Shown: positions 33,909 to 45,540, counted from the first letter of the stretch. The stretch: DNA of 64,000 nt from Cribrihabitans_A neustonicus (GCF_048820895.1 NZ_JBMERQ010000005.1:124001-188000), one strand, 5' to 3'. A program made the numbers and translations. Notes: generated from the sequence alone by a model not told the origin.

Positions 33909-36493
33909 CCGATCTGCCCCCCGCCGCTTCTTCGGCCGCTGAAGACAGCGGCGCGCGGGAACTGGACCTGACCACCTGCGACCGGGAGCCAATTCACCAG
34001 TTGAACCGGGTCCAGCCCTTCGGATGCCTGATCGCGGTAACGCACGACTGGATCGTCTCGCAAGCCTCGCAGAACCTTGAACACTTTGCAGGAATAAGCG
34101 CCGCAGAGGCGGTTGGCGAACCGCTCGCCGCGCTTCTGGAGAACCGCTCACTACACGACATCCGCAACCGTCTGCAATTCCTGCGCGGCGGCGAGGGCAG
34201 CGAGCGGGTTCGGAACATCGTCTTCCGCCACAGCGACGCCGGCTATGGCGCGACGGTCCATATGTCCGGACAGTACATTGTCCTGGAGTTCGAGCCTTCA
34301 GTCCCGGCCAGCGAATACGAAGACGACATCTCCACTGTCCGTTCGATCCTGGCGCGGCTCTCCGAAAGCGAGGATGTAGGGAAGTTTTGCAGGGAATCAG
34401 CCAAATTCCTGCAGCTCCTCACCGGGCTGGACCGGGTGATGGTCTACCGCTTCCTGCCGGACGGCTCGGGCGAGGTCTTTGCCGAGGCCAAAAAGCCCGC
34501 GCTGGAACCTTTCCTCAACCTGCGCTATCCGGCATCCGACATTCCCAAGCAGGCGCGGGAACTTTACCTGCGCAACCCGATCCGGATCATCGCGGACTCC
34601 TCCGAGCGCGGTGTGGAAATCTATCCGGCCCAAAGCCCGGACGGTGGCCTGCTGGATCTGTCCCAGAGCGTCCTGCGCAGTGTCTCGCCCGTGCACCTGG
34701 AGTACCTCGCCAACATGGGGGTGGCCGGATCGATGTCGATTTCGATTATCGTCAACGGCAAGCTCTGGGGTTTGTTTGCCTGCCACCACGGCGAAACCAT
34801 CCGGCTGTCGGCTTCGAAAAAAGGGGCGGCCGAGCTGTTCGGCCAGATGTTCTCGCTCTTGCTCAGCGCCAAGCTGACGGAGCAGGAGACCCGCACCTCG
34901 AACGAGGTGCGCAAGCTGACCGATGCTTTCACCGCCTCGATGAACATGCAGAACACGCCGCTGGAAGAACTGCTGCCGATGCTGCGCGAGGTGAGCCAGT
35001 TCCTGGCCGCCGATGGCTTTGGCGTGGTGCTGAACGGCAGCACCCACATCGAAGGCTCGGGACCGGGCGAGGCGGAATTCGCCCAAATGGTGAAATTCCT
35101 GAACCGGGCATCCGCAAACAAGGTTTATTCCACCCACAAGTTGGGCGGCGCAATGCCGGGCGCGGCGGATTTCGCGGCGGATGCCGCGGGAATTCTGGCG
35201 ATCCCGATCTCGCGCTCACCGCGCGACTACATTGTGTTCTTCCGCCGCGAAGTGGTGAAATCCGTCTCCTGGGCGGGCAACCCGGATAAGCCCGTGACGC
35301 CGCAGAACGGCACCCCTCGCCTGTCGCCGCGCAAGAGCTTTGAGGCGTGGCGCACGATGGTCGAGGGCGAGTGCGAATACTGGAGCGCCGCGGACCTCGC
35401 CACGGCAGCCCAGCTGCGCATGACGCTATTGGAAATCGTGCTGCGGCTCACCGGCGAGGCCGAAAAGCACCGCGCCGCCTCGGAAGAGCGGCAGGAACTG
35501 CTGATTGCCGAACTGAACCACCGGGTGCGCAACATCCTGGGGCTGGTCTCGGGGCTGATTTCGCAGACCAAATCGAAATCCCATTCCGCCGCGGATTTCG
35601 TCGCGGTGCTGGACAGCCGGGTGCAGGCGCTGGCCCGCGCGCATGACCAGATTACCCGCCAGAACTGGTCCGCTGCCCCGCTGTTTGACATGGTGCGGAC
35701 CGAGCTGGAAAGCTATGGGGGCAGCCAGCCGGGCCGGGTCGTCTTTGACGGCGACGATTGCCTGCTCGAGCCCGCAGCCTATTCCGCGGCAGCGCTGGTG
35801 GTGCACGAGCTTGCGACCAATGCCGCCAAATACGGCGCGCTGTCGTCGCAGGGCGGGCGGGTCACCCTCGGCGCACGGAAACTGCCTGATGGCAGCCTGT
35901 CGCTCACCTGGCAGGAGCGCGGCGGCCCGCCGGTAAAAGCCCCGAGCCGGCGGGGCTTTGGCACCACCATTGTCGAGCGGCTGATCCCGCATGAATTGCG
36001 CGGCACCGCCGACGTACGTTACCGGCTGGGCGGGCTGGAGGCTGAGTTTCAGCTGCCCGCCAGCTACGTGCAACCGGCGCCGCCGGACACCCTCGCGGCA
36101 CTCACACCTTCCAAGACACCGGTGGAGTCCGGCTGGTGCCCGGGTTCGGTGCTGATCGTGGAGGACAACCTGGTGATCGGTATGGGGGCGGAGGCAATTT
36201 TCGAAGGCATCGGCGCCGAGGATATCGACTTGGTCTCCAGCCTTGCTGAGGCCGAGGCGGCGCTGGCCGCGAAGCTTTATGACTTCGTGTTCCTCGACAT
36301 CAATCTTGGGGACACGACAACCCTTGGCCTGGCTCAGGACCTTTACGACAGCGGGCGCAAGTTTGCCTTTGCCAGCGGTTACAGCGACCGCCTGGACACA
36401 CCTGGCCCGCTGGCGCAGGTGCCGCGGGTCAGCAAGCCCTACGGCAAGGATTCCGTCCTGCTGGCGCTGGCGGCGGTTGCACCCGCTGGCTGA
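33905..36493 (+). CDS. bphP: Bacteriophytochrome histidine kinase with C-terminal receiver domain
   Basis: 862 residues. Cys25 (ELDLTTCDREPIHQ) in the N-terminal PAS segment is the expected biliverdin attachment site. The GAF domain has the canonical YPASDIPKQARELYLRN and SPVHLEYLANMGV. A PHY domain follows with no obvious gap. The kinase is HWE/HisKA_2 type: LNHRVRNILGLVSGL with His539, then HELATNAAKYGAL and GFGTTIVERLIPHEL. The final domain is a receiver (VLIVEDNLVIGMG, Asp798 in FVFLDINLGD, VSKPYG). It is a red/far-red sensor able to pass phosphate within one polypeptide. No separate output regulator lies next to it. Confidence 0.92.
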   Translation: MTDLPPAASSAAEDSGARELDLTTCDREPIHQLNRVQPFGCLIAVTHDWIVSQASQNLEHFAGISAAEAVGEPLAALLENRSLHDIRNRLQFLRGGEGSERVRNIVFRHSDAGYGATVHMSGQYIVLEFEPSVPASEYEDDISTVRSILARLSESEDVGKFCRESAKFLQLLTGLDRVMVYRFLPDGSGEVFAEAKKPALEPFLNLRYPASDIPKQARELYLRNPIRIIADSSERGVEIYPAQSPDGGLLDLSQSVLRSVSPVHLEYLANMGVAGSMSISIIVNGKLWGLFACHHGETIRLSASKKGAAELFGQMFSLLLSAKLTEQETRTSNEVRKLTDAFTASMNMQNTPLEELLPMLREVSQFLAADGFGVVLNGSTHIEGSGPGEAEFAQMVKFLNRASANKVYSTHKLGGAMPGAADFAADAAGILAIPISRSPRDYIVFFRREVVKSVSWAGNPDKPVTPQNGTPRLSPRKSFEAWRTMVEGECEYWSAADLATAAQLRMTLLEIVLRLTGEAEKHRAASEERQELLIAELNHRVRNILGLVSGLISQTKSKSHSAADFVAVLDSRVQALARAHDQITRQNWSAAPLFDMVRTELESYGGSQPGRVVFDGDDCLLEPAAYSAAALVVHELATNAAKYGALSSQGGRVTLGARKLPDGSLSLTWQERGGPPVKAPSRRGFGTTIVERLIPHELRGTADVRYRLGGLEAEFQLPASYVQPAPPDTLAALTPSKTPVESGWCPGSVLIVEDNLVIGMGAEAIFEGIGAEDIDLVSSLAEAEAALAAKLYDFVFLDINLGDTTTLGLAQDLYDSGRKFAFASGYSDRLDTPGPLAQVPRVSKPYGKDSVLLALAAVAPAG

Positions 36494-36866
36494 CCGGCCC
36501 GGCGCCGCCGCCGCTTTTGCAGGCGGGCCTCACGGCCGGCCCAGCCGCCTGTTCCTCCCGCGCGCGGAGACGCGGCGGCTTTCCAGTTGGAAACCTTGAT
36601 CCTATCCGGGGCTGGATCCTGGCCACGTGAAAACCCTGCCATTCGGGCGGGTTTTCGCGCGAAGGCCGGTGCACATCGGGGTGCGCGGAACCAATCCTGA
36701 CCTGCCGCGTTGGACCAGCAACGCATTGCGTAACGCCGGCCCGACGCATCGCAGAATGCAGGACCGCCCGTTTACTTTGGACGCATGACTTTCCAGCCTG
36801 CTCCAGCCGCCTCCTGAGGCAGGCCGGAAGCGGGTGCCCGGCATATGGCAGCGAAAGGTAACTTCA
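36494..36866. other. 373-base intergenic region between bphP and katE
   Basis: No convincing gene. It contains a hairpin at 36629-36656 (GAAAACCC / GGGTTTTC around a GC-rich centre) that may end the bphOP transcript, the 11-base palindrome ACGCATTGCGT near 36720, and the EcfG-like promoter at 36687-36711 for the catalase. Confidence 0.6.
36687..36711 (+). promoter_or_regulatory. EcfG-like promoter for the catalase gene
   Basis: GGAAC at 36687-36691, 17 bases, then GTT at 36709-36711, fitting GGAAC-N16-18-GTT. The deduced 5' leader is about 150 bases. It gives the catalase, and possibly the DJ-1/PfpI gene after it, a general-stress input. Confidence 0.55.
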
Positions 36867-38924
<2,058 letters not shown>

Positions 38925-39050
38925 CGGGCGGGGCCCAGCCCTCTCCTCTCACCCCACCCGGTGCCACCCTGCCCTGCCTCCCGGCGGGAAGGCTCCAACC
39001 GCCCCGGTGCACGGGGCGGAACAGGAAACCACAAATGGAAAGGACGACAC

Positions 39051-39617
39051 ATGCCCGGCATGAGCAATGCGAACATCCTCATCATGGCCACCAATGGTTT
39101 CGAGCAATCCGAACTTTTCGTGCCGCTGGAAAGGTTGAAGGAGGCCGGTGCCACGGTCCACATCGCCACCCCGGACGGAGGGCCGATCAAAGGCTGGGAT
39201 AAGGACAATTGGGGCAAGTCCGCCAAAGCCGACCTGAAAACCTCGGACGTGAAGGTCGACGACTACATCGCGCTGGTGCTGCCCGGCGGCCAGATCAACC
39301 CCGATATCCTGCGCACCGACAAGGACGCGGTGGAAACCATCCGCAAGTTCGTGACCGGCGGCAGAATCGTGGCGGCGATCTGCCACGCGCCCTGGCTCCT
39401 GATCGAGGCGGACGTGGTGAAGGGACGGGAGATGACCTCCTACCACTCGATCCGCACCGACCTGAAGAATGCCGGTGCCAATGTGGTCGACAAGGAAGTG
39501 GCGATCGACAACGGCATCATTACCTCGCGCAACCCGGACGATCTGGAGGCGTTCTGCAGCAAGATCATCGAGGAAGTCCGCGAAGGCGAGCACGCACGCG
39601 ACGGCCTGCACCGCTGA
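39051..39617 (+). CDS. DJ-1/PfpI-family protein (YhbO/general stress protein 18 type)
   Basis: 188 residues. The nucleophile elbow cysteine is Cys111 in IVAAICHAPWLLIEADVVKG, and the N-terminal ILIMATNGFEQSELFVPLERL has the conserved glutamate. This subgroup includes YhbO and YraA, linked to stress and protein or glyoxal repair; the exact activity is debated. It starts 126 bases after the catalase, with GGAAAGGAC upstream, and ends at a strong terminator. It may be read from the catalase promoter. Confidence 0.88.
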   Translation: MPGMSNANILIMATNGFEQSELFVPLERLKEAGATVHIATPDGGPIKGWDKDNWGKSAKADLKTSDVKVDDYIALVLPGGQINPDILRTDKDAVETIRKFVTGGRIVAAICHAPWLLIEADVVKGREMTSYHSIRTDLKNAGANVVDKEVAIDNGIITSRNPDDLEAFCSKIIEEVREGEHARDGLHR

Positions 39618-39634
39618 GCCCTAGGAATAGCCCG

Positions 39635-39670
39635 GCCCCGGACCGAACAAGTCCGGGGCGTTTCTTCTTG
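39635..39670 (+). terminator. Intrinsic terminator after the DJ-1/PfpI gene
   Basis: Perfect nine-base stem GCCCCGGAC / GTCCGGGGC with a seven-base loop, followed by GTTTCTTCTTG. Confidence 0.85.
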
Positions 39671-39690
39671 CCCGAGAGAAAGCCCGTCCG

Positions 39691-40218
39691 ATGACCCTCA
39701 CCACCACTCTCACGATCAACGGCGCCGAACACACACTCGACGCCGATCCGCGCACCACGCTGCTGGATGCGCTGCGCCACCACCTGAAGCTGACCGGCAC
39801 CAAGAAGGGCTGCGACCACGGCCAATGCGGCGCCTGTACGGTGATCGTGAACGGTCGGCGGATCAACTCCTGCCTGACGCTGGCCTGCATGCATGACGGC
39901 GACGAGATCACCACGATTGAGGGGCTGGGTTCGCCCGGCGGCATGTCGGCGCTGCAGGAGGCCTTCGTCCGCCACGACGGCTTCCAGTGCGGCTATTGCA
40001 CCGCCGGTCAGATCTGCTCCGCCACCGCGATGCTGGAGGAGGCGGCGGAGGGCTGGCCATCGCATGTGTCGGACAGTCTGACGGGGGACGTGGCGCTTGA
40101 TTCCGAAGAAATTTCGGAACGGATGAGCGGCAACCTCTGCCGCTGCTCGGCCTATCCCGGCATCGTCAGCGCCATCCTGGAGGCGGCGGAGAATACTTCG
40201 GGGGGAGAGACGTCATGA
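39691..40218 (+). CDS. paoA: Aldehyde dehydrogenase (xanthine-oxidase family) [2Fe-2S] subunit, PaoA-like
   Basis: 175 residues. The plant-type cluster motif CDHGQCGACTVIVNGRRINSC and the second cluster motif CGYCTAGQICSA with CRCSAYPGI are both present. It passes electrons from the molybdenum site to FAD. E. coli PaoA carries a twin-arginine signal and is periplasmic. This protein begins directly with TLTINGAEHTLDADP and has no signal, so the complex is probably cytoplasmic. The stop overlaps the next gene by four bases (ATGA). Confidence 0.9.
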   Translation: MTLTTTLTINGAEHTLDADPRTTLLDALRHHLKLTGTKKGCDHGQCGACTVIVNGRRINSCLTLACMHDGDEITTIEGLGSPGGMSALQEAFVRHDGFQCGYCTAGQICSATAMLEEAAEGWPSHVSDSLTGDVALDSEEISERMSGNLCRCSAYPGIVSAILEAAENTSGGETS

Positions 40219-41198
40219 AAGCCTTCGGCTACACCCGCGCGGCCTCCCCGGCGGAGGCCGCGGACCGCGCTAGTAAAGGAGCCACGGTGATTGCCGGCGG
40301 CACCAACCTGCTCGACCTGATGAAGCTGGAGGTGATGACACCCCACGAACTGGTCGATATCACCCGGCTCGACCTCGGCGGGATCGAGGAAACCGGCGAA
40401 GGGGGCTTCCGCATCGGCGCGCTGGTCACCAACAGCGACCTCGCGGCCCATCCCACGGTGCGGCGCGATTACGAGGTGCTGTCACGCGCGCTGCTGGCCG
40501 GCGCCTCGGGGCAGCTGCGCAACAAGGCGACCACCGGCGGCAACCTCCTGCAGCGCACCCGCTGCCCGTATTTCTATGACACTGCGATGCCCTGCAACAA
40601 GCGCACGCCCGGCTCCGGCTGCCAGGCCAAGGACGGCTTCAACCGCATCCTCGCGATCCTCGGCACCTCGGAGCACTGTATCGCGACCCACCCTTCGGAC
40701 ATGGCGGTGGCGATGATGGCGCTTGGGGCGGAGGTCGAGGTGGAGGCCGCGGGCGGCGGGCGCAGGACAGTGCCGCTCGATGACTTCTACTGCCTGCCCG
40801 GCGACACGCCGGACGTGGAAACCGTGCTGGACCCAGGCGATTTGATCACCGCGGTGCTGCTGCCGCCGCCGCCCGGCGGCCGCCACATCTACCGCAAGGT
40901 TCGCGACCGGGCGTCTTATGCCTTTGCGTTGGTCTCGGTTGCCGGGGTGGCCGTGATGGAGGGCGGCCGCATCAGCAGCATCGCCCTTGCCTTCGGCGGC
41001 ATTGCCCCGAAGCCCTGGCGCAATCCGCAAGTGGAGCACCTGCTTACCGGCGAAGCTCCTTCGGACGATCTGTTCCACAAGGCCGCGGATACGCTGCTGT
41101 CCGGCGCCAGGGGCTTCGGCGCTAACGATTTTAAGATCCCCCTCACCCGCCGCACGCTGATTGCCGTGCTGCGCGGCCTTACGGAGGTGCCGTCATGA
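40215..41198 (+). CDS. paoB: Aldehyde dehydrogenase FAD-binding subunit, PaoB-like
   Basis: 327 residues. FAD-binding segments are GATVIAGGTNLLDLMKLEVM and GASGQLRNKATTGGNLLQRTRC. The cysteine-rich insertion RCPYFYDTAMPCNKRTPGSG followed by CQAKDGFNR and SEHCIATHPSDMAVAM matches the extra [4Fe-4S] cluster of PaoB-type subunits, which ordinary CoxM/XdhA subunits lack. Both ends overlap neighbouring genes by ATGA. Confidence 0.9.
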   Translation: MKAFGYTRAASPAEAADRASKGATVIAGGTNLLDLMKLEVMTPHELVDITRLDLGGIEETGEGGFRIGALVTNSDLAAHPTVRRDYEVLSRALLAGASGQLRNKATTGGNLLQRTRCPYFYDTAMPCNKRTPGSGCQAKDGFNRILAILGTSEHCIATHPSDMAVAMMALGAEVEVEAAGGGRRTVPLDDFYCLPGDTPDVETVLDPGDLITAVLLPPPPGGRHIYRKVRDRASYAFALVSVAGVAVMEGGRISSIALAFGGIAPKPWRNPQVEHLLTGEAPSDDLFHKAADTLLSGARGFGANDFKIPLTRRTLIAVLRGLTEVPS

Positions 41199-43387
41199 CC
41201 GAACATCTCAAGATGGACAAGGCGCAGCCCGATGTGCTCGACGGCATGGCGCAAGGCACGCTAGGCACCCCGGCGCCCCGCCGCGAAGGCCCGCTGAAGG
41301 TCTGCGGCCAGGCGCCCTACGCGGCCGAATTCGGCGATGGAACCGAGGCCACCGGCGTCTTGGTGCGCGCCACCATCGCCAAGGGCCGCGTCACCGCGAT
41401 GGACAAGCAGGCGGTCCTGCAGCTGCCCGGTGTGCTCACGGTGATCGACCACGCACGCCTGTTGCGCAACCCGGCCCAGGGCACCGCCAACGAGGCTCCG
41501 GCGCAGGGCCCGGACGAGGTGGCCTATTTCGGCCAGCCGATTGCGCTGGTGGTGGCCGAGACCTTCGAGCAGGCCCGGCACGCCGCGCAGGTTCTCCCGG
41601 TAAGCTATGAATCCGGGGACGCCGCCATCGACGCGGAGACGGCCCCGGCGGAGCGCCCGGACGACAAGCAGATGAGCCAGGGCGATATCGAACAGGCGAT
41701 GCGGGAGGCCGCCCACAGCGTCGATGCCACCTACACAACGCCCGCCCAGAACAGCGCCGCGATGGAGCCGCATGCCTCCCTCGCCCGCTGGGACGGCGGC
41801 AAGCTGACACTGCATGGCGCCTACCAGATGCTGAAGTACAACCGCAACGAACTGGCCGACTCGCTGGGGATCGATCCCGAAGACGTACGCATCCTCAGCC
41901 CCTATGTCGGCGGCGGCTTCGGCTCCAAGCTGGGCATCGCGCCGGAGGCGGTGGCGGCAGCTCTGGCGGCAAAGGAACTGGATCGCCCGGTGCGCGTGGT
42001 GATGACCCGGACGCAAGTCTTCGAGGCGACGATGCGCCGGAGCGAAACCCGCCAGCGCATCCGCCTGGCCGCCGATGGCGAGGGGCGGCTCACCGCTGTC
42101 GGCCAGGACAGCTGGGTCTCCAACCTGCCTGGCGAAAGCTTCAGCGAGCCCACGGATCTCGCGACCCATTTCCTCTATGCGGGCCAGAACCGCAGTTACA
42201 ACTACGTCCTGCGCCGCCGCAACCTCACCTGCGGGGGCTCGATGCGGGCGCCGGGCGAGGCGGTCGGTATGTTGGCCCTCGAAAGCGCGATGGACGAGCT
42301 CGCCCATGCCGCGGAGATCGACCCGGTGGAGCTGCGCCTGCGCAACATCCCCGAGCGCCATCCGGAGGAAGACATCCCCTACTCCGCCCGCCGCTTCGCC
42401 GATTGCCTGCGCGAAGGGGCCGAACGCTTCGGATGGGACCAGCGCAACCCGGAACCGGGCAAGACGCGCGAGGGCGAATGGCTGATCGGCCACGGCATGG
42501 CGGCAGCGGCGCGCGGCAACATCCTCGGCGGATCCAAAGCCCGCGTGGTACTGCACCGGGACGCGACCGCCACGGTGGAAACCGACATGACCGACATCGG
42601 CACCGGCACCTACACCGTGCTGGGCCAGATCGCGGCCGAGATGCTGGGCCTGCCGCTGGAGGCGGTGACGGTGAAGCTCGGCGACAGCAGCCTGCCGCCC
42701 TCCGCGGGGTCCGGCGGCTCCTGGGGCGCGGGCTCCTCCGGCTCCTCGGTGTTCCTGGCCTGCCGCAAGCTGCGCGAGGAACTGGCCGCGGCGATGGGCG
42801 CCGACGCAGACAGCCTCACCCTGAAGGACGGCTTGGCGACCGCCGGAAACACCCAGAAGAAGCTGGGGGAAATCCTCTCCGCGGATCTGGAGGCCATCGG
42901 CCATATCGAACCGGGCGAGACCAGCGACGCGGTGCAGCAGGCGGGCTTCGGAGCGCATTTTGCCGAGGTGGCGGTGAACGCGGTGACCGGCGAGACCCGG
43001 CTGCGGCGGATGCTCGGCGTGTTTGCCGCGGGACGTATCCTCAACGAGCAGACCGCGCGCTCGCAGTGCAGCGGCGGCATGATCTTCGGGATCGGCGCTG
43101 CGCTGACCGAGGAACTGGTGCACGACCACCGGGACGGTCATGTGGTGAACCACAATCTGGCGGAGTACCACGTGCCGGTGAACCTGGATGTACCGCAACT
43201 TGAGGTTGATTTCCTTGAAGAGCGGGACCCTTATGCCAATCCTTTGCAGGCCAAGGGCGTGGGCGAATTGGGTATTTCCGGCGCCGGGGCGGCGATTACC
43301 AATGCGATCTTCAACGCAACCGGAGTGAGGGTACGGGACTATCCCGCGACGCTCGACAAGGTGCTGGGGGGCCTGCTGGAGATGTAA
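41195..43387 (+). CDS. paoC: Aldehyde dehydrogenase molybdopterin subunit, PaoC-like
   Basis: 730 residues. Molybdopterin-binding segments include PYVGGGFGSKLGIAPEAVAAAL and SGGSWGAGSSGSSVF. The C-terminal KGVGELGISGAGAAITNAIF contains the catalytic glutamate of the xanthine-oxidase family. It oxidises aldehydes to acids at a molybdenum cofactor. It is the last gene of the paoABC operon. The maturation factor PaoD/XdhC is not encoded next to it, so a copy elsewhere would be needed. The substrate range is unknown. Confidence 0.92.
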   Translation: MTEHLKMDKAQPDVLDGMAQGTLGTPAPRREGPLKVCGQAPYAAEFGDGTEATGVLVRATIAKGRVTAMDKQAVLQLPGVLTVIDHARLLRNPAQGTANEAPAQGPDEVAYFGQPIALVVAETFEQARHAAQVLPVSYESGDAAIDAETAPAERPDDKQMSQGDIEQAMREAAHSVDATYTTPAQNSAAMEPHASLARWDGGKLTLHGAYQMLKYNRNELADSLGIDPEDVRILSPYVGGGFGSKLGIAPEAVAAALAAKELDRPVRVVMTRTQVFEATMRRSETRQRIRLAADGEGRLTAVGQDSWVSNLPGESFSEPTDLATHFLYAGQNRSYNYVLRRRNLTCGGSMRAPGEAVGMLALESAMDELAHAAEIDPVELRLRNIPERHPEEDIPYSARRFADCLREGAERFGWDQRNPEPGKTREGEWLIGHGMAAAARGNILGGSKARVVLHRDATATVETDMTDIGTGTYTVLGQIAAEMLGLPLEAVTVKLGDSSLPPSAGSGGSWGAGSSGSSVFLACRKLREELAAAMGADADSLTLKDGLATAGNTQKKLGEILSADLEAIGHIEPGETSDAVQQAGFGAHFAEVAVNAVTGETRLRRMLGVFAAGRILNEQTARSQCSGGMIFGIGAALTEELVHDHRDGHVVNHNLAEYHVPVNLDVPQLEVDFLEERDPYANPLQAKGVGELGISGAGAAITNAIFNATGVRVRDYPATLDKVLGGLLEM

Positions 43388-43416
43388 CCGGCTGCGGGCC
43401 GCAGCGGAACCGCCGG

Positions 43417-45507
43417 CTAGAGGTCCAGCTCCAGCCGGTCAGTCCCCGCAGCCGGTACCGCGCAGCACAGCAGCGCCTCGCCCGGCTCCCGATGCGCCGC
43501 GGGCGGGGTGCGGTAGGTAACCTCGCCCGCCCGCAGCTTCACCGCGCAAGAGCCGCAGGAGCCGCTGCGGCAGCTGAAATCGGGTGTCAGCCCGTGGGCT
43601 TCGGCGAAGTCCAAGAGCGGGCCGTCTTCCGCGGTCCAGCGCTGCTCCGCGCCGGTTCGAGTGAAATGCACAACCGCTTCCTTGGCCTCGGCAGGACCGG
43701 GTACAGATGGCTGTGCAGTTTCCGGTGCCCGTTTGAGCGCGGCCGGGCCAAAGGCCTCCGCGCGGATGGCATCATCGCGCACGCCCAGCTCGCGCAGGCT
43801 GTCATAGGCCGTCTGCGTGAACCCCGGCGATCCGCAGAGGAAAAACTCGTAGTCATCCAGAGCCAGGAGCCCGCGCAGCATCTCTGCGTCGATCCGGCCG
43901 GTAAGCTGACCAGCCTTCGGCTCCGGCCCCTTCTCTGGCCCCTGCCCTGCCGCGGGGCCGCTCACTACGGAGACATAGCGGATGCGCCCGCCGGTGGCTG
44001 TCTCCAGCGCCTGGAACTCGTGCAGGAAGGCGCGCTCGTCTTTGGTGCGCGCCGCGTGCAGCACGGTCAGCGGCCGCAGGTGCCGGGTGCGCACAGCTTC
44101 CTCGGCCAGGTGCCGCGCCATTGCGATCATCGGCGTGACCCCGACCCCTCCCGCAAGCAGCACTGCGGGCTTCGTTGCGGCAGCATCGATGCGGAAGGCC
44201 CCGCGCGGAGCCTTTACCGCCAATGTATCGCCCGGCTGCACTCCGTCATGCAGGAAACCTGAGACCGCTCCGCCAGCCTCCCGCTTGACCGAGATGCGGT
44301 AGTGCGGATCGCCCGGCGCGGAGGAGACCGTGTAGGTCCTGACCATCGGCTCTGACGCGCCCTCAGGCGAAACCTTCAGCGTGAGGAACTGGCCTGCTTT
44401 GAACGGCAGGAGCGGAGCACCGTCGGCAGGCTCCAGGTAGAGCGAACGGATCAGCGGTGTTTCCTGCTCCGCCTCAGCGACACGGAAACTCCGCCAGGCT
44501 CCGCGCCGCGCGTCCACTTCGGCTTGAGCCGCGGCTTCGGCCCAGGTGCCGGTCATCAGCGTGTTGGGCGAGAACGCCCCGAGGTTGGCCCGGAACGGCA
44601 GCACGGCCGGCAGCCGCCGCCCGTGCGACAGGGTAAAACGCCAGCCGCGGCCCGCGCCCCGGAAGTATGCAAGCGCCGGGTCGCCCTCGGCGAGCAACTC
44701 CACTGTTCCGGTGAGTGTGAGCACATCGCCGGTCTCGAAATCGGGAAACAGCAGGCCGGCCCGCGGCATCAGGAGAAAGTTGCCGAAGGTGTTGAAGTGG
44801 TGGTTGCCGGGAAAGTCGGGGATGGTGAGCGTGTTGCCGTCAACCTTGACGAAGCCGGGCCGCCCGCCGCGGTGGGAGACATCGGCTCCGTGCGTCACCG
44901 GGTCGCCGCCGCCCGGTGCGCAGCTGGCGGCAAAGAACATGTCCGCCGTCTCGATCTGCGCCCGCGCGGCAGCATCAAGGCGGGTGAGCTCGTGCGGCGC
45001 CCTCCCCTGCCCTGCTTCCTGCGGCTGCAGAAAGCGCAGCTCGCGATGCTGGATGTACTGCGGGCAATTGCCGAAGCTCTGATCTACCTGCAGCTCCAGC
45101 CCCACCGCATCCAACGCCGAAATCCGCCCGTTCAGCCGGTTGCGGCGGCGGCTGTGGAGTTCTATGCCCAGCAGCCCCAGCGGCGCGCCAGGCTTCAGCG
45201 CAGCAGCCAGCGGATCGCCCTCGAAGCCGCGGGTGCCAATCCGCAGCCTGCGGGCATCCGGCGCTTGCGCGAAACCGGGTTCCCCGGCCAGCAGCCCGGC
45301 CCAGGGCCATCCCTCCGCATCCACTGCCCCGGCAGCGAGAAAGGGCAGTTGCGCGTAGAACGCCTGATGCTGCTCTGGCATGAAGGAGCGGATCACCCGG
45401 CGGCCGAAGGCCTCCATCGCCTCGCGCTTTCCGGCCTCGGCTTGCAGGGTCTGCTCTCCTTCGTGAAAGGGTGAGCGGGTTGCGGCGGAATCTGCAGTGG
45501 AAGACAT
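43417..45507 (-). CDS. Three-domain fusion: PNPOx-like, ferredoxin reductase, [2Fe-2S] ferredoxin
   Basis: 696 residues. The N-terminal third is a pyridoxamine-phosphate-oxidase-like flavin domain (FMPEQHQAFYAQLPFLAAGAVDAEGWPWAG, later GNHHFNTFGNFLLMPRAGLLF). The middle (about 330-560) is an FNR-type reductase with FKAGQFLTLKV, RTYTVSSAPGD for flavin and LLAGGVGVTPMIAMA for NAD(P). The C-terminal 90 residues are a plant-type ferredoxin (CRSGSCGSCAVKL and LLCCAVPA). The start at 45507 is chosen over a TTG 21 bases upstream. It can plausibly pass electrons from NAD(P)H through two flavins and an iron-sulfur centre. Partner and substrate are unknown; the GST gene lies upstream on the same strand. 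Confidence 0.88.
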   Translation of the reverse strand: MSSTADSAATRSPFHEGEQTLQAEAGKREAMEAFGRRVIRSFMPEQHQAFYAQLPFLAAGAVDAEGWPWAGLLAGEPGFAQAPDARRLRIGTRGFEGDPLAAALKPGAPLGLLGIELHSRRRNRLNGRISALDAVGLELQVDQSFGNCPQYIQHRELRFLQPQEAGQGRAPHELTRLDAAARAQIETADMFFAASCAPGGGDPVTHGADVSHRGGRPGFVKVDGNTLTIPDFPGNHHFNTFGNFLLMPRAGLLFPDFETGDVLTLTGTVELLAEGDPALAYFRGAGRGWRFTLSHGRRLPAVLPFRANLGAFSPNTLMTGTWAEAAAQAEVDARRGAWRSFRVAEAEQETPLIRSLYLEPADGAPLLPFKAGQFLTLKVSPEGASEPMVRTYTVSSAPGDPHYRISVKREAGGAVSGFLHDGVQPGDTLAVKAPRGAFRIDAAATKPAVLLAGGVGVTPMIAMARHLAEEAVRTRHLRPLTVLHAARTKDERAFLHEFQALETATGGRIRYVSVVSGPAAGQGPEKGPEPKAGQLTGRIDAEMLRGLLALDDYEFFLCGSPGFTQTAYDSLRELGVRDDAIRAEAFGPAALKRAPETAQPSVPGPAEAKEAVVHFTRTGAEQRWTAEDGPLLDFAEAHGLTPDFSCRSGSCGSCAVKLRAGEVTYRTPPAAHREPGEALLCCAVPAAGTDRLELDL

Positions 45508-45540
45508 GGCGGGCCCCGGTCGGATCAATGTTGCGCAAAG

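Noticed and set aside
41261..43198. 645-residue minus-strand ORF opposite paoC
   Set aside because: Antisense to a complete molybdopterin subunit; composition is typical of a mirror frame.
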